29,717 nucleotides of DNA from a virus. This document shows positions 16,002 through 22,737 of the stretch, piece by piece (the first letter of the stretch is position 1; the number at the start of each line of letters is the position of its first letter). The notes under the pieces were generated by a model. That model searched no databases, was not told where the DNA came from, and saw nothing but the letters and a program-made list of their open reading frames with translations. The stretch is taken from positions 1-29,717 of IMG/VR virus record IMGVR_UViG_3300027720_000023. One strand, 5' to 3'. The translations under genes and the position numbers were made by a program.

Positions 16002-16191
16002 TGATGGTGCGTTTTATGTGGAACAATCTAATTGGAAAACTTGGAAAAGTTTTGATAAGGACGGGAACGCACTTGTTACTTCACTCGCACAAGAGACTTG
16101 TGTTGCCGCCACTCGTTACTATCTCAAGGGAAAACAGGAAGGATTTATGGAAGTAATTACTCATCAGGGGATTGTGGATGGAAAACTCTGA
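15943..16191 (+). CDS. Hypothetical protein
   Basis: 82 aa, MTTPKFTFKLMELKLENLYDDGAFYVEQSNW.... A later start (ATG 15973, MELKLEN) would reduce the overlap with the upstream membrane protein and cannot be excluded. The C-terminus (ETCVAATRYYLKGKQEGFMEV) is probably helical. No family recognised. Confidence 0.6.
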   Translation: MTTPKFTFKLMELKLENLYDDGAFYVEQSNWKTWKSFDKDGNALVTSLAQETCVAATRYYLKGKQEGFMEVITHQGIVDGKL

Positions 16192-16345
16192 TTATCCTTA
16201 TCATACTCTGGACTACACCACACCTTGGGCAGAATTTTTGGCATATTCGGAGATTTGTCATCAACTGAATGTACCAAATCAACCAAGTGTCGGTAGATTT
16301 ATGAGGTACAGGAATTATCTAAAAGAAATTGGAGTTTTGAGATGA
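16178..16345 (+). CDS. Small hypothetical protein
   Basis: 55 aa, MENSDYPYHTLDYTTPWAEF..., ending RNYLKEIGVLR. The tail SVGRFMRYRNYLKEIGVL resembles a winged-helix-like end (weak). It overlaps the upstream gene by 14 bp and the downstream one by ATGA, a good sign that it is translated. Confidence 0.6.
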   Translation: MENSDYPYHTLDYTTPWAEFLAYSEICHQLNVPNQPSVGRFMRYRNYLKEIGVLR

Positions 16346-16665
16346 GATTTAGATTATTTGATTGGTTACTGGGAAATTATGAGATGCCTGACAAGTACAA
16401 ACTTATAGTTTCTGATGAGTATGATAATGAGTATTGTCTTGTGGGACTTTGTTCTTCTCTTGCCAAACAAGTTGTTATACTTGAAGAACGCATTACTACT
16501 CTGGAACAAAAGTACGAAGGTGCTCTTATAGACATCAAACTTCTTGAAGAAGAGAATATAGAGACTACAAATACTTTGTATGAAATTGAAAACAGACTAC
16601 AAGCAAAAATTGACAATATTCATCCAGTGACTTATAATCTTAATAATTATGGACTTGAAAAATAA
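16342..16665 (+). CDS. Coiled-coil hypothetical protein
   Basis: 107 aa. Residues ~40-90 (LAKQVVILEERITTLEQKYEGALIDIKLLEEENIET split by heptads) form a clear coiled coil, so it probably oligomerises. The N-terminus is MRFRLFDWLLGNYEMPDKY. No catalytic motif. Linked by ATGA upstream and TAATG downstream. Confidence 0.65.
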   Translation: MRFRLFDWLLGNYEMPDKYKLIVSDEYDNEYCLVGLCSSLAKQVVILEERITTLEQKYEGALIDIKLLEEENIETTNTLYEIENRLQAKIDNIHPVTYNLNNYGLEK

Positions 16666-16874
16666 TGTATGAAAATCTTTCGGCTTACGAACGCTCACTT
16701 GCAAGGTTTGGTGATAAATGTGCCCTCATTGCAGGACTTGAAATCACAAATAAAATCACTCCAGAACAAGCATATCAGGAAATTAAGGAGTTATACAGAG
16801 AACTTAAGAAACTCCGTAAGAAAGAACGTCGTGTCTGGGGAAACACAGGCATTAGTACTACGCAAGTGCTCTAA
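16665..16874 (+). CDS. Hypothetical helical protein
   Basis: 69 aa, MYENLSAYERSLARFGDKCALIAGLEITNKITPEQAYQ-type start; ends in a basic helix (LYRELKKLRKKERRVW). Its ATG shares a base with the upstream stop. The pattern of a short helical bundle plus basic tail recalls small nucleic-acid-binding proteins, but no family is recognised. Confidence 0.6.
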   Translation: MYENLSAYERSLARFGDKCALIAGLEITNKITPEQAYQEIKELYRELKKLRKKERRVWGNTGISTTQVL

Positions 16875-16989
16875 ATGTGGTGAAGAGAAACCACTAGATA
16901 AAGACCATTATCAGGTAGTAAAATACTTTAAATCAAACTTTTCATATTATTGTAATTGCTGTAATGAATACGTCAAACCAAGAGATTGA
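16831..16989 (+). CDS. Small zinc-ribbon-like protein
   Basis: About 52 aa from a GTG at 16831. Two knuckles are visible: KCSKCGEEKPL and YYCNCCNEYV, giving C-x2-C ... C-x2-C, as in one-zinc ribbons. A longer in-frame start at 16669 exists, but that stretch overlaps the gene at 16665 in another frame and looks non-coding, so I prefer the GTG. Zn-ribbons of this size (KCSKCGEEKPLDxDxY) are common in phages and often bind nucleic acid or protein. Confidence 0.55.
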   Translation: MSGETQALVLRKCSKCGEEKPLDKDHYQVVKYFKSNFSYYCNCCNEYVKPRD

Positions 16990-17146
16990 TAGTCTTAAGA
17001 TTACTGAAAATGCCGATGGCACTTTTGAGATGGAATGGGATAAGGACGACCAGAAGTGGAACTGGCTCAATGGCAAGACTTCTGCCGAAATTTCTGCTAT
17101 AGTAGAACAAGCAATCCAAGATAGACTGAACCAAAATGACAATTGA
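16964..17146 (+). CDS. Small conserved phage protein
   Basis: 60 aa, MNTSNQEIDSLKITENADGTFEMEWDKDD.... The pattern I-x-E-N-x-D-G-T-F-x-x-E-W-D-x-x-D-x-x-W, followed by an amphipathic helix (SAEISAIVEQAIQ), recalls a short family common in cyanophages; function unknown. It overlaps both neighbours. Confidence 0.7.
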   Translation: MNTSNQEIDSLKITENADGTFEMEWDKDDQKWNWLNGKTSAEISAIVEQAIQDRLNQNDN

Positions 17147-17699
17147 TTATCAAAAAGTATGGAACTCACTCAACGAACTTGAGATGGTAACATCCAAGAT
17201 TTGTTCTGCCCGTGAAATTCTGGATAGTGTTGTTGATAGACTTCAAGAGCATCAGTACGATAAAGCAGAAACTCTTCTATATGCTGCGGACGAATTTCTT
17301 CAGTATTATCTTGAAGAGTTTGATAGAAAGTTTAAGGATGCTTGGAAAGAAACTGTAGTCAAACTTAAAGAAGAAGACCCTTGTATGCCCCCTTGGGGAC
17401 ACAGTGATTTGGAATATAAAGGGTCAACGGTGAGTAGTGTAAAACAAGATAAAGTAGTCAAGTGGCAACTTCCTGTTGAGGAAGAAAATGATGTTATAAC
17501 AGGAGAAAAAGAATACTTTATCACCTTTCCAGATGACTTGTTGGAAGCAGCAAATCTTAAGCAAGGTGATGATGTAGAATGGGTGGATAGGAATGATGGT
17601 AGTTTTCTTCTCCGAAAAACTACACAACCAAAAACTTATGATGAAACGATTGCGGCAGGTTGGACTATGACTGCCGATGGTTTCTGGATTAAAGAATGA
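17136..17699 (+). CDS. Helical protein with AbrB/MazE-like C-terminal domain
   Basis: 187 aa. Residues 1-90 are helical (SLNELEMVTSKICSAREIL, LLYAADEFLQYYLEEFD). Residues ~105-160 (KVVKWQLPVEEE, EYFITFPDDLLEAANLKQG, DVEWVDRNDGSFLLRKT) follow the swapped-hairpin AbrB/SpoVT pattern, which usually binds DNA as a dimer. The last ~25 residues (YDETIAAGWTMTADGFWIKE) are unassigned. It is larger than most genes of this cluster. A DNA-binding regulator is plausible, but no target or toxin partner is visible nearby. Confidence 0.6.
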   Translation: MTIDYQKVWNSLNELEMVTSKICSAREILDSVVDRLQEHQYDKAETLLYAADEFLQYYLEEFDRKFKDAWKETVVKLKEEDPCMPPWGHSDLEYKGSTVSSVKQDKVVKWQLPVEEENDVITGEKEYFITFPDDLLEAANLKQGDDVEWVDRNDGSFLLRKTTQPKTYDETIAAGWTMTADGFWIKE

Positions 17700-17875
17700 G
17701 AACCATTCAAACCTGTGGTGGATTTGATGGTGAAGTTTATAATATCACCGTTGCGTTTGAGAAGCAAGCAATTACCTTAGATGGACTTTCTAAGGATGAT
17801 GTTTTGGAAATAAAGTCCTGTATTGATTGTATGTTATTTGAGGAGGAATCTGATGGCGTTGGGACAACAAGTTGA
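17696..17875 (+). CDS. Small hypothetical protein
   Basis: 59 aa, MRTIQTCGGFDGEVYNITVAFEK.... Acidic, with C46 and C49 in KSCIDCMLF-type spacing that could bind metal but lacks a second pair. ATGA overlap upstream; the next gene begins inside it. Confidence 0.55.
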   Translation: MRTIQTCGGFDGEVYNITVAFEKQAITLDGLSKDDVLEIKSCIDCMLFEEESDGVGTTS

Positions 17876-18083
17876 AGAAAGTTTGAAAGAGGCAGAGGCA
17901 AGTCTGCGAAATGCATTATCATTTGCCGCAAGAACAGAACGACCGATGGTTTGTAGTGTAATTGCTGATTTGATTAGTCGTATTGAATCAGTTCAAAATA
18001 CTGATTCTATTCTGGATAAACTGGAGAATCGTAAATTTGGTGATACTGGATTTTTCGGAACTATGTTTGGGAAAGATGACTAA
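17853..18083 (+). CDS. Hypothetical helical protein
   Basis: 76 aa from ATG 17853: MALGQQVEESLKEAEASLRNAL.... The start is set by the strong ribosome site aggagg at 17841; upstream codons in frame (from 17823) look non-coding. Two amphipathic helices and a Gly/Phe-rich end (FGDTGFFGTMFGKDD). No family recognised. Confidence 0.65.
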   Translation: MALGQQVEESLKEAEASLRNALSFAARTERPMVCSVIADLISRIESVQNTDSILDKLENRKFGDTGFFGTMFGKDD

Positions 18084-18234
18084 TTTTAATTCCAAAGAAT
18101 TGTCGGAAACTAGTATTCCAGGTATAAAACTTAAACCAGGAGGTAGTATCAAGGTGTCTGGTGATGCCAAAATGAAACTAATAATAGATGGTAAAGAAAT
18201 TGACTTAAAAAATATTGAGATTGAAAATGACTGA
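18076..18234 (+). CDS. Small hypothetical protein
   Basis: 52 aa from ATG 18076: MTNFNSKELSETSIPGIKLKPGGSIKVSGDA-type, then KLIIDGKEIDLKNIEIEND. Reads as an all-beta hairpin domain. Overlaps both neighbours by 8 bp. Confidence 0.6.
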   Translation: MTNFNSKELSETSIPGIKLKPGGSIKVSGDAKMKLIIDGKEIDLKNIEIEND

Positions 18235-18625
18235 TAAAGAAAAACCAGTGATTAATCCAGAAGAACTGCAAAAACCCAACAATCTTGGTACAGCACTAGA
18301 ACAGTGGTGGGACTCTGATGCCTGCAAAGAACTTCAGAAGTCAAATGAAGAGGCAAAGCAACGAGCAGTAGGTAAGTACTTTATGCTTTCTGAAGAAGAT
18401 AAACTTGACATGGTTCAGGCAATATGCCTTATTATGTGTAAGGCAGAGAAAGAAGGAACCAGTCACAGAGGTCTTCAGGATGCTCTGGGTATATATCCTG
18501 CGGGGTTTTGGGTTGACCATATGATGGAAGTACACAACGCATTATGGTCCTATTATCACGATAAAAAACAAAAAGAAGAATTAGATAAAGATATTGAAAC
18601 ATTACAGAAGTTTACAGAAACCTAA
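18227..18625 (+). CDS. Hypothetical protein
   Basis: 132 aa from ATG 18227 (MTDKEKPVINPEELQ...). Predicted mostly helical (DKLDMVQAICLIMCKAEKEG, YYHDKKQKEELDKDIETLQKF). GLQDALGIYPAGFWVDHMMEVHNALWSYY is distinctive but not one I can name. Last gene of the long coupled cluster that begins at 15501. Confidence 0.65.
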   Translation: MTDKEKPVINPEELQKPNNLGTALEQWWDSDACKELQKSNEEAKQRAVGKYFMLSEEDKLDMVQAICLIMCKAEKEGTSHRGLQDALGIYPAGFWVDHMMEVHNALWSYYHDKKQKEELDKDIETLQKFTET

Positions 18626-18683
18626 AGATATTCTTAAGGAAATACCATATTCATAGATATTGTGTTAGGATTACAAAACATAT

Positions 18684-18854
18684 ATGAAAACCCCTATGGA
18701 ATTAAGCACCGAAGAATGGAAAGAATTAGTGGCATTAAAAGAAGCAATTAATTATAATCCAGCATCAGTTCATCCAGAGAAGATGGAACTATTCACAGAA
18801 CTTCTTGTGAGGTCTTGGAGTGAAAAAACAGAAGTTATGACCTTTGATAAATAA
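18684..18854 (+). CDS. Small hypothetical protein
   Basis: 56 aa, MKTPMELSTEEWKELVALKEAI..., acidic and helical. Its last codons form the 5' arm of the terminator at 18839, so it must be the final gene of its transcript. No family recognised. Confidence 0.6.
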   Translation: MKTPMELSTEEWKELVALKEAINYNPASVHPEKMELFTELLVRSWSEKTEVMTFDK

Positions 18855-18868
18855 TCAAAGGTCTTTTT
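18839..18868 (+). terminator. Intrinsic terminator overlapping a stop codon
   Basis: Ten perfect pairs GACCTTTGAT/ATCAAAGGTC around AAATA, followed by five T. Confidence 0.85.
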
Positions 18869-18876
18869 GTATCTAA

Positions 18877-19566
18877 ATGATTTCGGAAGCAAGTAAGAGA
18901 GAAAAGATAGCAAATGCTGTTCTTGGTGCAACATTTGCATTAAGTGCGGCACAATCTCCTAAAGACTTTGTAAGAACAGGAAATATTGAAAGTCCTGGTA
19001 CTGCCCTAATGCAAACTTGGGGAAGAAGAAGAGGAGAAGCAGAAAGAAATCTAGATAGTGGTAGAGTTTCACATCCAGCAAGAAATAAAAAAATGAAGAA
19101 AACACTTAAAGAGTTTTTGGAAGAAGCATACCTTTACGAGATGCGTAAAGAAGATAAAGTCAAGGGGAAGCAAAAAACTCCTATGTATTTGGCAAGAACT
19201 TCGGGAAGTGTGAAAAAAACTCCAGAAGGTAAGTGGGAATTGGAGAAAATGAAACTTAAGAGACCTAATCCAGATGCGGTGATAGGAAGAAGGCGTCAAG
19301 GAATGACTGCTGCACCAGAACATTCTCCACATCCAGGATGGGGAAGTGAGAGAGAGCAACTTCGCAGACATGAGCACGGAGGTGGTGGAAGTGGTGCTAA
19401 AGATGGTAAACCAGGTGAAGGACGAGGAGTAAAGAGAACTCCAGGGGCAAAAAAAGAACGTGATTTTAACACTGATGGTCCAAGCCCACAAATGAAAGTA
19501 GGTTGGGCAAAATCAGCTAGAGCGAATAAAGGGAAGGATATTTTCAATAAAAAGACAACACTGTAA
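18877..19566 (+). CDS. Basic protein with internal capsid-targeting-like segment
   Basis: 229 aa, highly basic, rich in Gly, Lys and Arg. The first ~72 residues (MISEASKREKIANAVLGATF, SPGTALMQTWGRRRGEAERN) precede an internal Met (ATG 19093) that begins MKKTLKEFLEEAYLYEM. This resembles the T4 capsid-targeting peptide MKTYQEFIAEA and the starts of the genes at 19571, 20149, 20979 and 22738. Either the real start is 19093 or the signal is internal; the upstream part also looks coding. The C-terminal half is low-complexity (HEHGGGGSGAKDGKPGEGRG). Probable internal head protein packaged with DNA (inference). Confidence 0.6.
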   Translation: MISEASKREKIANAVLGATFALSAAQSPKDFVRTGNIESPGTALMQTWGRRRGEAERNLDSGRVSHPARNKKMKKTLKEFLEEAYLYEMRKEDKVKGKQKTPMYLARTSGSVKKTPEGKWELEKMKLKRPNPDAVIGRRRQGMTAAPEHSPHPGWGSEREQLRRHEHGGGGSGAKDGKPGEGRGVKRTPGAKKERDFNTDGPSPQMKVGWAKSARANKGKDIFNKKTTL

Positions 19567-19570
19567 TAAA

Positions 19571-20152
19571 ATGAAAACTTTTCAAAAGTTTATTGCTGAA
19601 GCACAAAGACATTTCTCAAGTAGAGCAGAACTTGAAAAACATTATGGAGGAGTTCCCGCAGGGATGGTTGCTAATAATGCAGCAAGTAGTGAAAATCCAA
19701 AATGGAGACTTGTAACAGCAGAAAATAGAAAAGGACAAGCACAAAGAAGAAATGAACGTATTGGTGCAGTTACTGGAGAGATATCAGGTAAACAAAAGAA
19801 ACAATCAGAAAAAAAAGAAACACTCGCAAAACAAAGAAGAAAAGAACTTCATCACGTTACTTCAACAGAAGAGTCTGATAAAATAAGACGTTCTATGTCT
19901 GCTAGTGAGTGGAAACAAAGAAAAAAAGATGATGCTAAAAAAGGCATCTATCACGGGCATCATCCAAGAAATTTAGCACTTGCAAATCCAACTCACGAAC
20001 CAACAACTAGTCCAGGACTTCATCATTCGGAGTATCACGCATTTGAAAGAAGGCAGAGAAGAAAACTTGCAGATGTATCAAACGCAATAAGCACACAAGA
20101 TGCTTATCGTATTCTAAATAATAAAAGGAAAAAGGAACAGAAGAATAAATGA
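19571..20152 (+). CDS. Predicted packaged internal protein, His-rich (possible nuclease-like)
   Basis: 193 aa. The N-terminus MKTFQKFIAEA is nearly the T4 capsid-targeting sequence of internal protein III (MKTYQEFIAEA), which is cut by the prohead protease after Glu. The remainder is very basic. Near residues 95-155 it has LHHVTS, GIYHGHHPRNLALAN and LHHSEYHAF, an arrangement of His and Asn that recalls HNH/His-Me nucleases. I cannot confirm the metal site. If both readings hold, it would be a nuclease ejected with the genome. The stop overlaps the next ATG. Confidence 0.65.
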   Translation: MKTFQKFIAEAQRHFSSRAELEKHYGGVPAGMVANNAASSENPKWRLVTAENRKGQAQRRNERIGAVTGEISGKQKKQSEKKETLAKQRRKELHHVTSTEESDKIRRSMSASEWKQRKKDDAKKGIYHGHHPRNLALANPTHEPTTSPGLHHSEYHAFERRQRRKLADVSNAISTQDAYRILNNKRKKEQKNK

Positions 20153-20979
20153 AAACCTTTCAAGAGTTTATTACCGAAGCAAAGAAGTGCTGGCCTGGTT
20201 ATAAGAAAAAAGGCACCAAAAAACTATTTGGAAAGACATATAATAATTGTGTAAAAGAAGAAGTTGAATTGGAAGAAAGTTCTACTGGTGAAAGAAGTAG
20301 AGGACGAGCTACTTTAGGTCGTGCTGGAAATAAGATGGACCGAGGAGAAAGGTCTGTTGCTGCAATTGCAAAGAAAGCAGGATTGAAAGGAACTGGTAAG
20401 TATTCCACTAAAGATTTGAGAACGAGAGCAAGAGATTATACAACATATGATAGTGATGATGATATGGATGATGCTGGAAGCACGGAACAAGACCATTTCA
20501 TTCGCACATATTCATCAGCAAGAAAAGCAGCAAAAGGTGAACGTTTGATTAGTAAGGTAAAACCAGCAGGAAGAAATGCATCTGGTATGACTAAACTCAA
20601 AACTGCACCTTCAAGTGAAAGTGTGAGAAGAGTTAAAGATTTGAGAAAGCAGATGGTCAAATCAGGTGCTTCTAAAACTGGAAAAGTTCATACTGTAGAT
20701 ATTATGCATCGTGATAGTGATGTTGGTAAAGGTGATAGAAACCAACAGATGGAAAGGGGTAGAAACTTTATTCAAGCAGTTAAAGATACTCCAAAACAAT
20801 TGAAGAAAGCAGGAGCAAAGAAAGGTGATACTGTAATTGGAAAACCAACAGCAGTTATGCCTGGTGAAGATAAGAAAACTGGTGAAGAAAAGAGAGGAAA
20901 ACTTTATAAAAAGATTTTTGGTAAGAAATCTACCAAAGCAAGTCCCAAAACAGGATTAATGGTAGGAAAAGTAGATTAA
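20149..20979 (+). CDS. Predicted packaged internal protein (capsid-targeting N-terminus)
   Basis: 276 aa with MKTFQEFITEA at the N-terminus, then KKCWPGYKKKGTKKLFGKTYNNC, a Cys/Lys motif I have seen in other cyanophage proteins. The body is basic and Ser/Arg-rich (TGERSRGRATLGRAGNKMDRG) with one acidic patch (YDSDDDMDDAGSTEQDH). This composition fits a DNA-associated head protein cut after ITE. ATGA overlap upstream, TAATG overlap downstream, so it is coupled to the next capsid-signal protein. Confidence 0.7.
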   Translation: MKTFQEFITEAKKCWPGYKKKGTKKLFGKTYNNCVKEEVELEESSTGERSRGRATLGRAGNKMDRGERSVAAIAKKAGLKGTGKYSTKDLRTRARDYTTYDSDDDMDDAGSTEQDHFIRTYSSARKAAKGERLISKVKPAGRNASGMTKLKTAPSSESVRRVKDLRKQMVKSGASKTGKVHTVDIMHRDSDVGKGDRNQQMERGRNFIQAVKDTPKQLKKAGAKKGDTVIGKPTAVMPGEDKKTGEEKRGKLYKKIFGKKSTKASPKTGLMVGKVD

Positions 20980-21278
20980 TGAAAACATTTAAACAGTTTT
21001 TATATGAGGCATCTACAACACAGAGATTGAAAATTGCAACAGCAAAGTTAATTGCAAAAAATCCAAAGAATTCTGTATATAAAACTCTATTGGATAGAAT
21101 TAAGGAAAGGCAAGCACCACTATATCCAGATTATCCAGGAAGAGAATCTGCTAGAAAAGATAAGACCTTAATTCCATCTGGAGGAACATCAAGTTTTCCT
21201 GAACTTGAAGGAATATCTACAAGAACTAAAAACCCCAAGAAGTTAAGAAAGCAGAAAGCACTTGGTGAGATATTATAA
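20979..21278 (+). CDS. Predicted packaged internal protein, small
   Basis: 99 aa, MKTFKQFLYEA start (capsid-targeting type, cut after YE expected). The rest is lysine-rich (IATAKLIAKNPKNSVYKTLL, KNPKKLRKQKALGEIL). No domain recognised. Its ATG shares a base with the upstream stop. Confidence 0.65.
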   Translation: MKTFKQFLYEASTTQRLKIATAKLIAKNPKNSVYKTLLDRIKERQAPLYPDYPGRESARKDKTLIPSGGTSSFPELEGISTRTKNPKKLRKQKALGEIL

Positions 21279-21294
21279 ATATATAAATAAATAC
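21274..21294 (+). promoter_or_regulatory. Overlapping late promoters (two TATAAATA boxes)
   Basis: TATAAATA occurs at 21274-21281 and again at 21282-21289, both perfect matches to the T4 late consensus, with a third AATAAATA-like stretch behind. It overlaps the upstream stop. The leader CAAAACGACTTGTAAAG before the ATG at 21311 resembles that of the gene at 22738. Confidence 0.8.
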
Positions 21295-21310
21295 AAAACG
21301 ACTTGTAAAG

Positions 21311-22225
21311 ATGAACTCACAAGACATTCAAAATCTTCAAGAATCATATTTGGCAGTATATGATGACGAAACAAGAGAAAATCTAGAATTTGAAAATTGG
21401 GTAAATAACCTACTTGATGAAGGTTATGATTTGAGTTCTTATACTTGGGACGAAATGGCTAAGATTTATATTGATGAGGCAAGAGCAGAAGGTGTAAGAC
21501 CTTATAAAGCAGGACCAACTCAAGCAGAAGTTAGAGCAGACGCAAAAAAATCAGAAAAAGCAAAAAAAGATAAAGATAAAGATAAAGAAGGTTATGGTCC
21601 TGAAGACAAATTTAAGAGTGATTGGAAGCTAAGAGCAGTACCCTCTTCAACAAGTAAGAGAAAAGATGGGACTGAGGAAACTGTTTCTCAAAGAATGAAT
21701 AGAGAAGCTCCATATAAAACAAGACCATTCTCTCCATTATTCACAAAACAGGGAAGTCGCACTGCTTCTGCTGTAACTAGAGCAACTGAAGGACCAGGTG
21801 AACCCCAATCAGTTACAATGCCTAGAAAGAAGTCAAAACCATCAAAGAAAATCGTCCGCAGGGGCAATCAAAATGAAGCATATGACCTCTATGATGTAAT
21901 CCTTTCGCACCTTATTGATGAAGGATATGCTGATACTTATGAATCAGCAGAAGCAATTATGGTGAATATGAGTGAAGAGTGGAGAGAGAGTATTGTTGAA
22001 GATTTTCCAAATGTATTAAATTTTCCAAGCCAGGGGGGATCTAGATCTGGAGATGCTGGCACCAGGGGATTAAAAATGATACAAACGCCAGGTGGACAAC
22101 GTGGATATATCAATAAACATAGTGGTGGTGAAATATTACCATCAGGAACTGTTAACAAAATTATGGGCGGAAACTTAATGGTGAAGAACGGCACCAAGAA
22201 AAATACTAATTCTAATATTGCATAA
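21311..22225 (+). CDS. Late protein with LDEGY-type helical motifs
   Basis: 304 aa, MNSQDIQNLQESYLAVYDDE..., a start common in cyanophage head-associated proteins. LLDEGYDLSSYTWDEM (~53-68) is followed by a Lys/Asp-rich linker (KKSEKAKKDKDKDKEG). Near residues 192-232 lies YDLYDVILSHLIDEGYADT..IMVNMSEEWRESIVE, a module shared with the gene at 24825. The tail is Gly-rich and contains GQRGYINKHSGGE. It has its own late promoter at 21274. It may be another packaged or assembly protein. No enzyme motif is seen. Confidence 0.7.
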   Translation: MNSQDIQNLQESYLAVYDDETRENLEFENWVNNLLDEGYDLSSYTWDEMAKIYIDEARAEGVRPYKAGPTQAEVRADAKKSEKAKKDKDKDKEGYGPEDKFKSDWKLRAVPSSTSKRKDGTEETVSQRMNREAPYKTRPFSPLFTKQGSRTASAVTRATEGPGEPQSVTMPRKKSKPSKKIVRRGNQNEAYDLYDVILSHLIDEGYADTYESAEAIMVNMSEEWRESIVEDFPNVLNFPSQGGSRSGDAGTRGLKMIQTPGGQRGYINKHSGGEILPSGTVNKIMGGNLMVKNGTKKNTNSNIA

Positions 22226-22236
22226 GAAGTTTAAGA

Positions 22237-22291
22237 CCACTTTCCAAACTGTCCCAAGACCCCACCAAGGGGTCTTTTTTTATGCTATGAT
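22237..22291 (+). promoter_or_regulatory. Dyad-box/extended -10 promoter
   Basis: CCACTT-TCCA-AACTGT at 22237-22252, centre 22244.5, then TGC-TATGAT with the hexamer at 22286-22291: exactly 41.5 bp. The terminator at 22256 lies between box and -10. No -35. Confidence 0.65.
22256..22280 (+). terminator. Intrinsic terminator inside a promoter unit
   Basis: AAGACCCC/GGGGTCTT stem, loop ACCAA, then T run. It ends transcription of the gene at 21311 just before the next promoter's -10. Confidence 0.9.
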
Positions 22292-22311
22292 ACTGGAAAT
22301 CAAAGAAACCT

Positions 22312-22719
22312 ATGGAACTCACAATCGTTGCTTACAAACTTGAAGATGGACTGTGGGCATTTGACCACCCCCATAACAATACAGTTCAAGAACTACTCCT
22401 AAACGGAACTGAAGAAGCAATTGACGAACACTTTTATTTTGGAACTGGACGACACGCAGTTGAAAAGGACCAAATGGAAATCATTTTGAATACAGAAGAA
22501 CCTGATGATTATGATACTCTGCTTGTAAAAGAAGTTGGTGATGATGATGGAACGACTTATACTGATACAACACTTTGTGCTCCTGTGTGGTTGTGTCCTT
22601 GGCTTCAAGGATACTTTGGTGAAGTTCCAGAAGAAATCTTTGTAAAGGTTCGTCCTATCAATCAAGGACTTGAAGGATTTGTAAATAGGACAGGTATGCG
22701 AGGTCTTTTGAATAAATAA
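22312..22719 (+). CDS. Conserved phage protein (DUF6717-like)
   Basis: 135 aa, MELTIVAYKLEDGLWAFDHPHNNTVQELLLNGTEEAID.... The start and order of motifs (LWxFD, VQE, DEHFYF) resemble a small family I remember as DUF6717 in cyanophages; the match is from memory. Acidic (DDDGTTYTDT), lacking the basic nature of its neighbours, and under its own promoter (22237), so it is probably an early or middle gene inserted in the late group. Ends 19 bp before the gene at 22738. Confidence 0.65.
   Translation: MELTIVAYKLEDGLWAFDHPHNNTVQELLLNGTEEAIDEHFYFGTGRHAVEKDQMEIILNTEEPDDYDTLLVKEVGDDDGTTYTDTTLCAPVWLCPWLQGYFGEVPEEIFVKVRPINQGLEGFVNRTGMRGLLNK
22711..22718 (+). promoter_or_regulatory. Late-promoter-like box (AATAAATA)
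   Basis: AATAAATA overlaps the stop of the gene at 22312. It is followed by ACAAAAGTAGTTGTAAGATG, close to the leader at 21292-21313, supporting a shared late signal for the capsid-signal protein at 22738. Confidence 0.55.
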
Positions 22720-22737
22720 TACAAAAGTAGTTGTAAG

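Noticed and set aside
16669-16830. Longer N-terminus for the zinc-ribbon protein
   Set aside because: It overlaps the whole gene at 16665 in another frame; the coding pattern fits that gene better.
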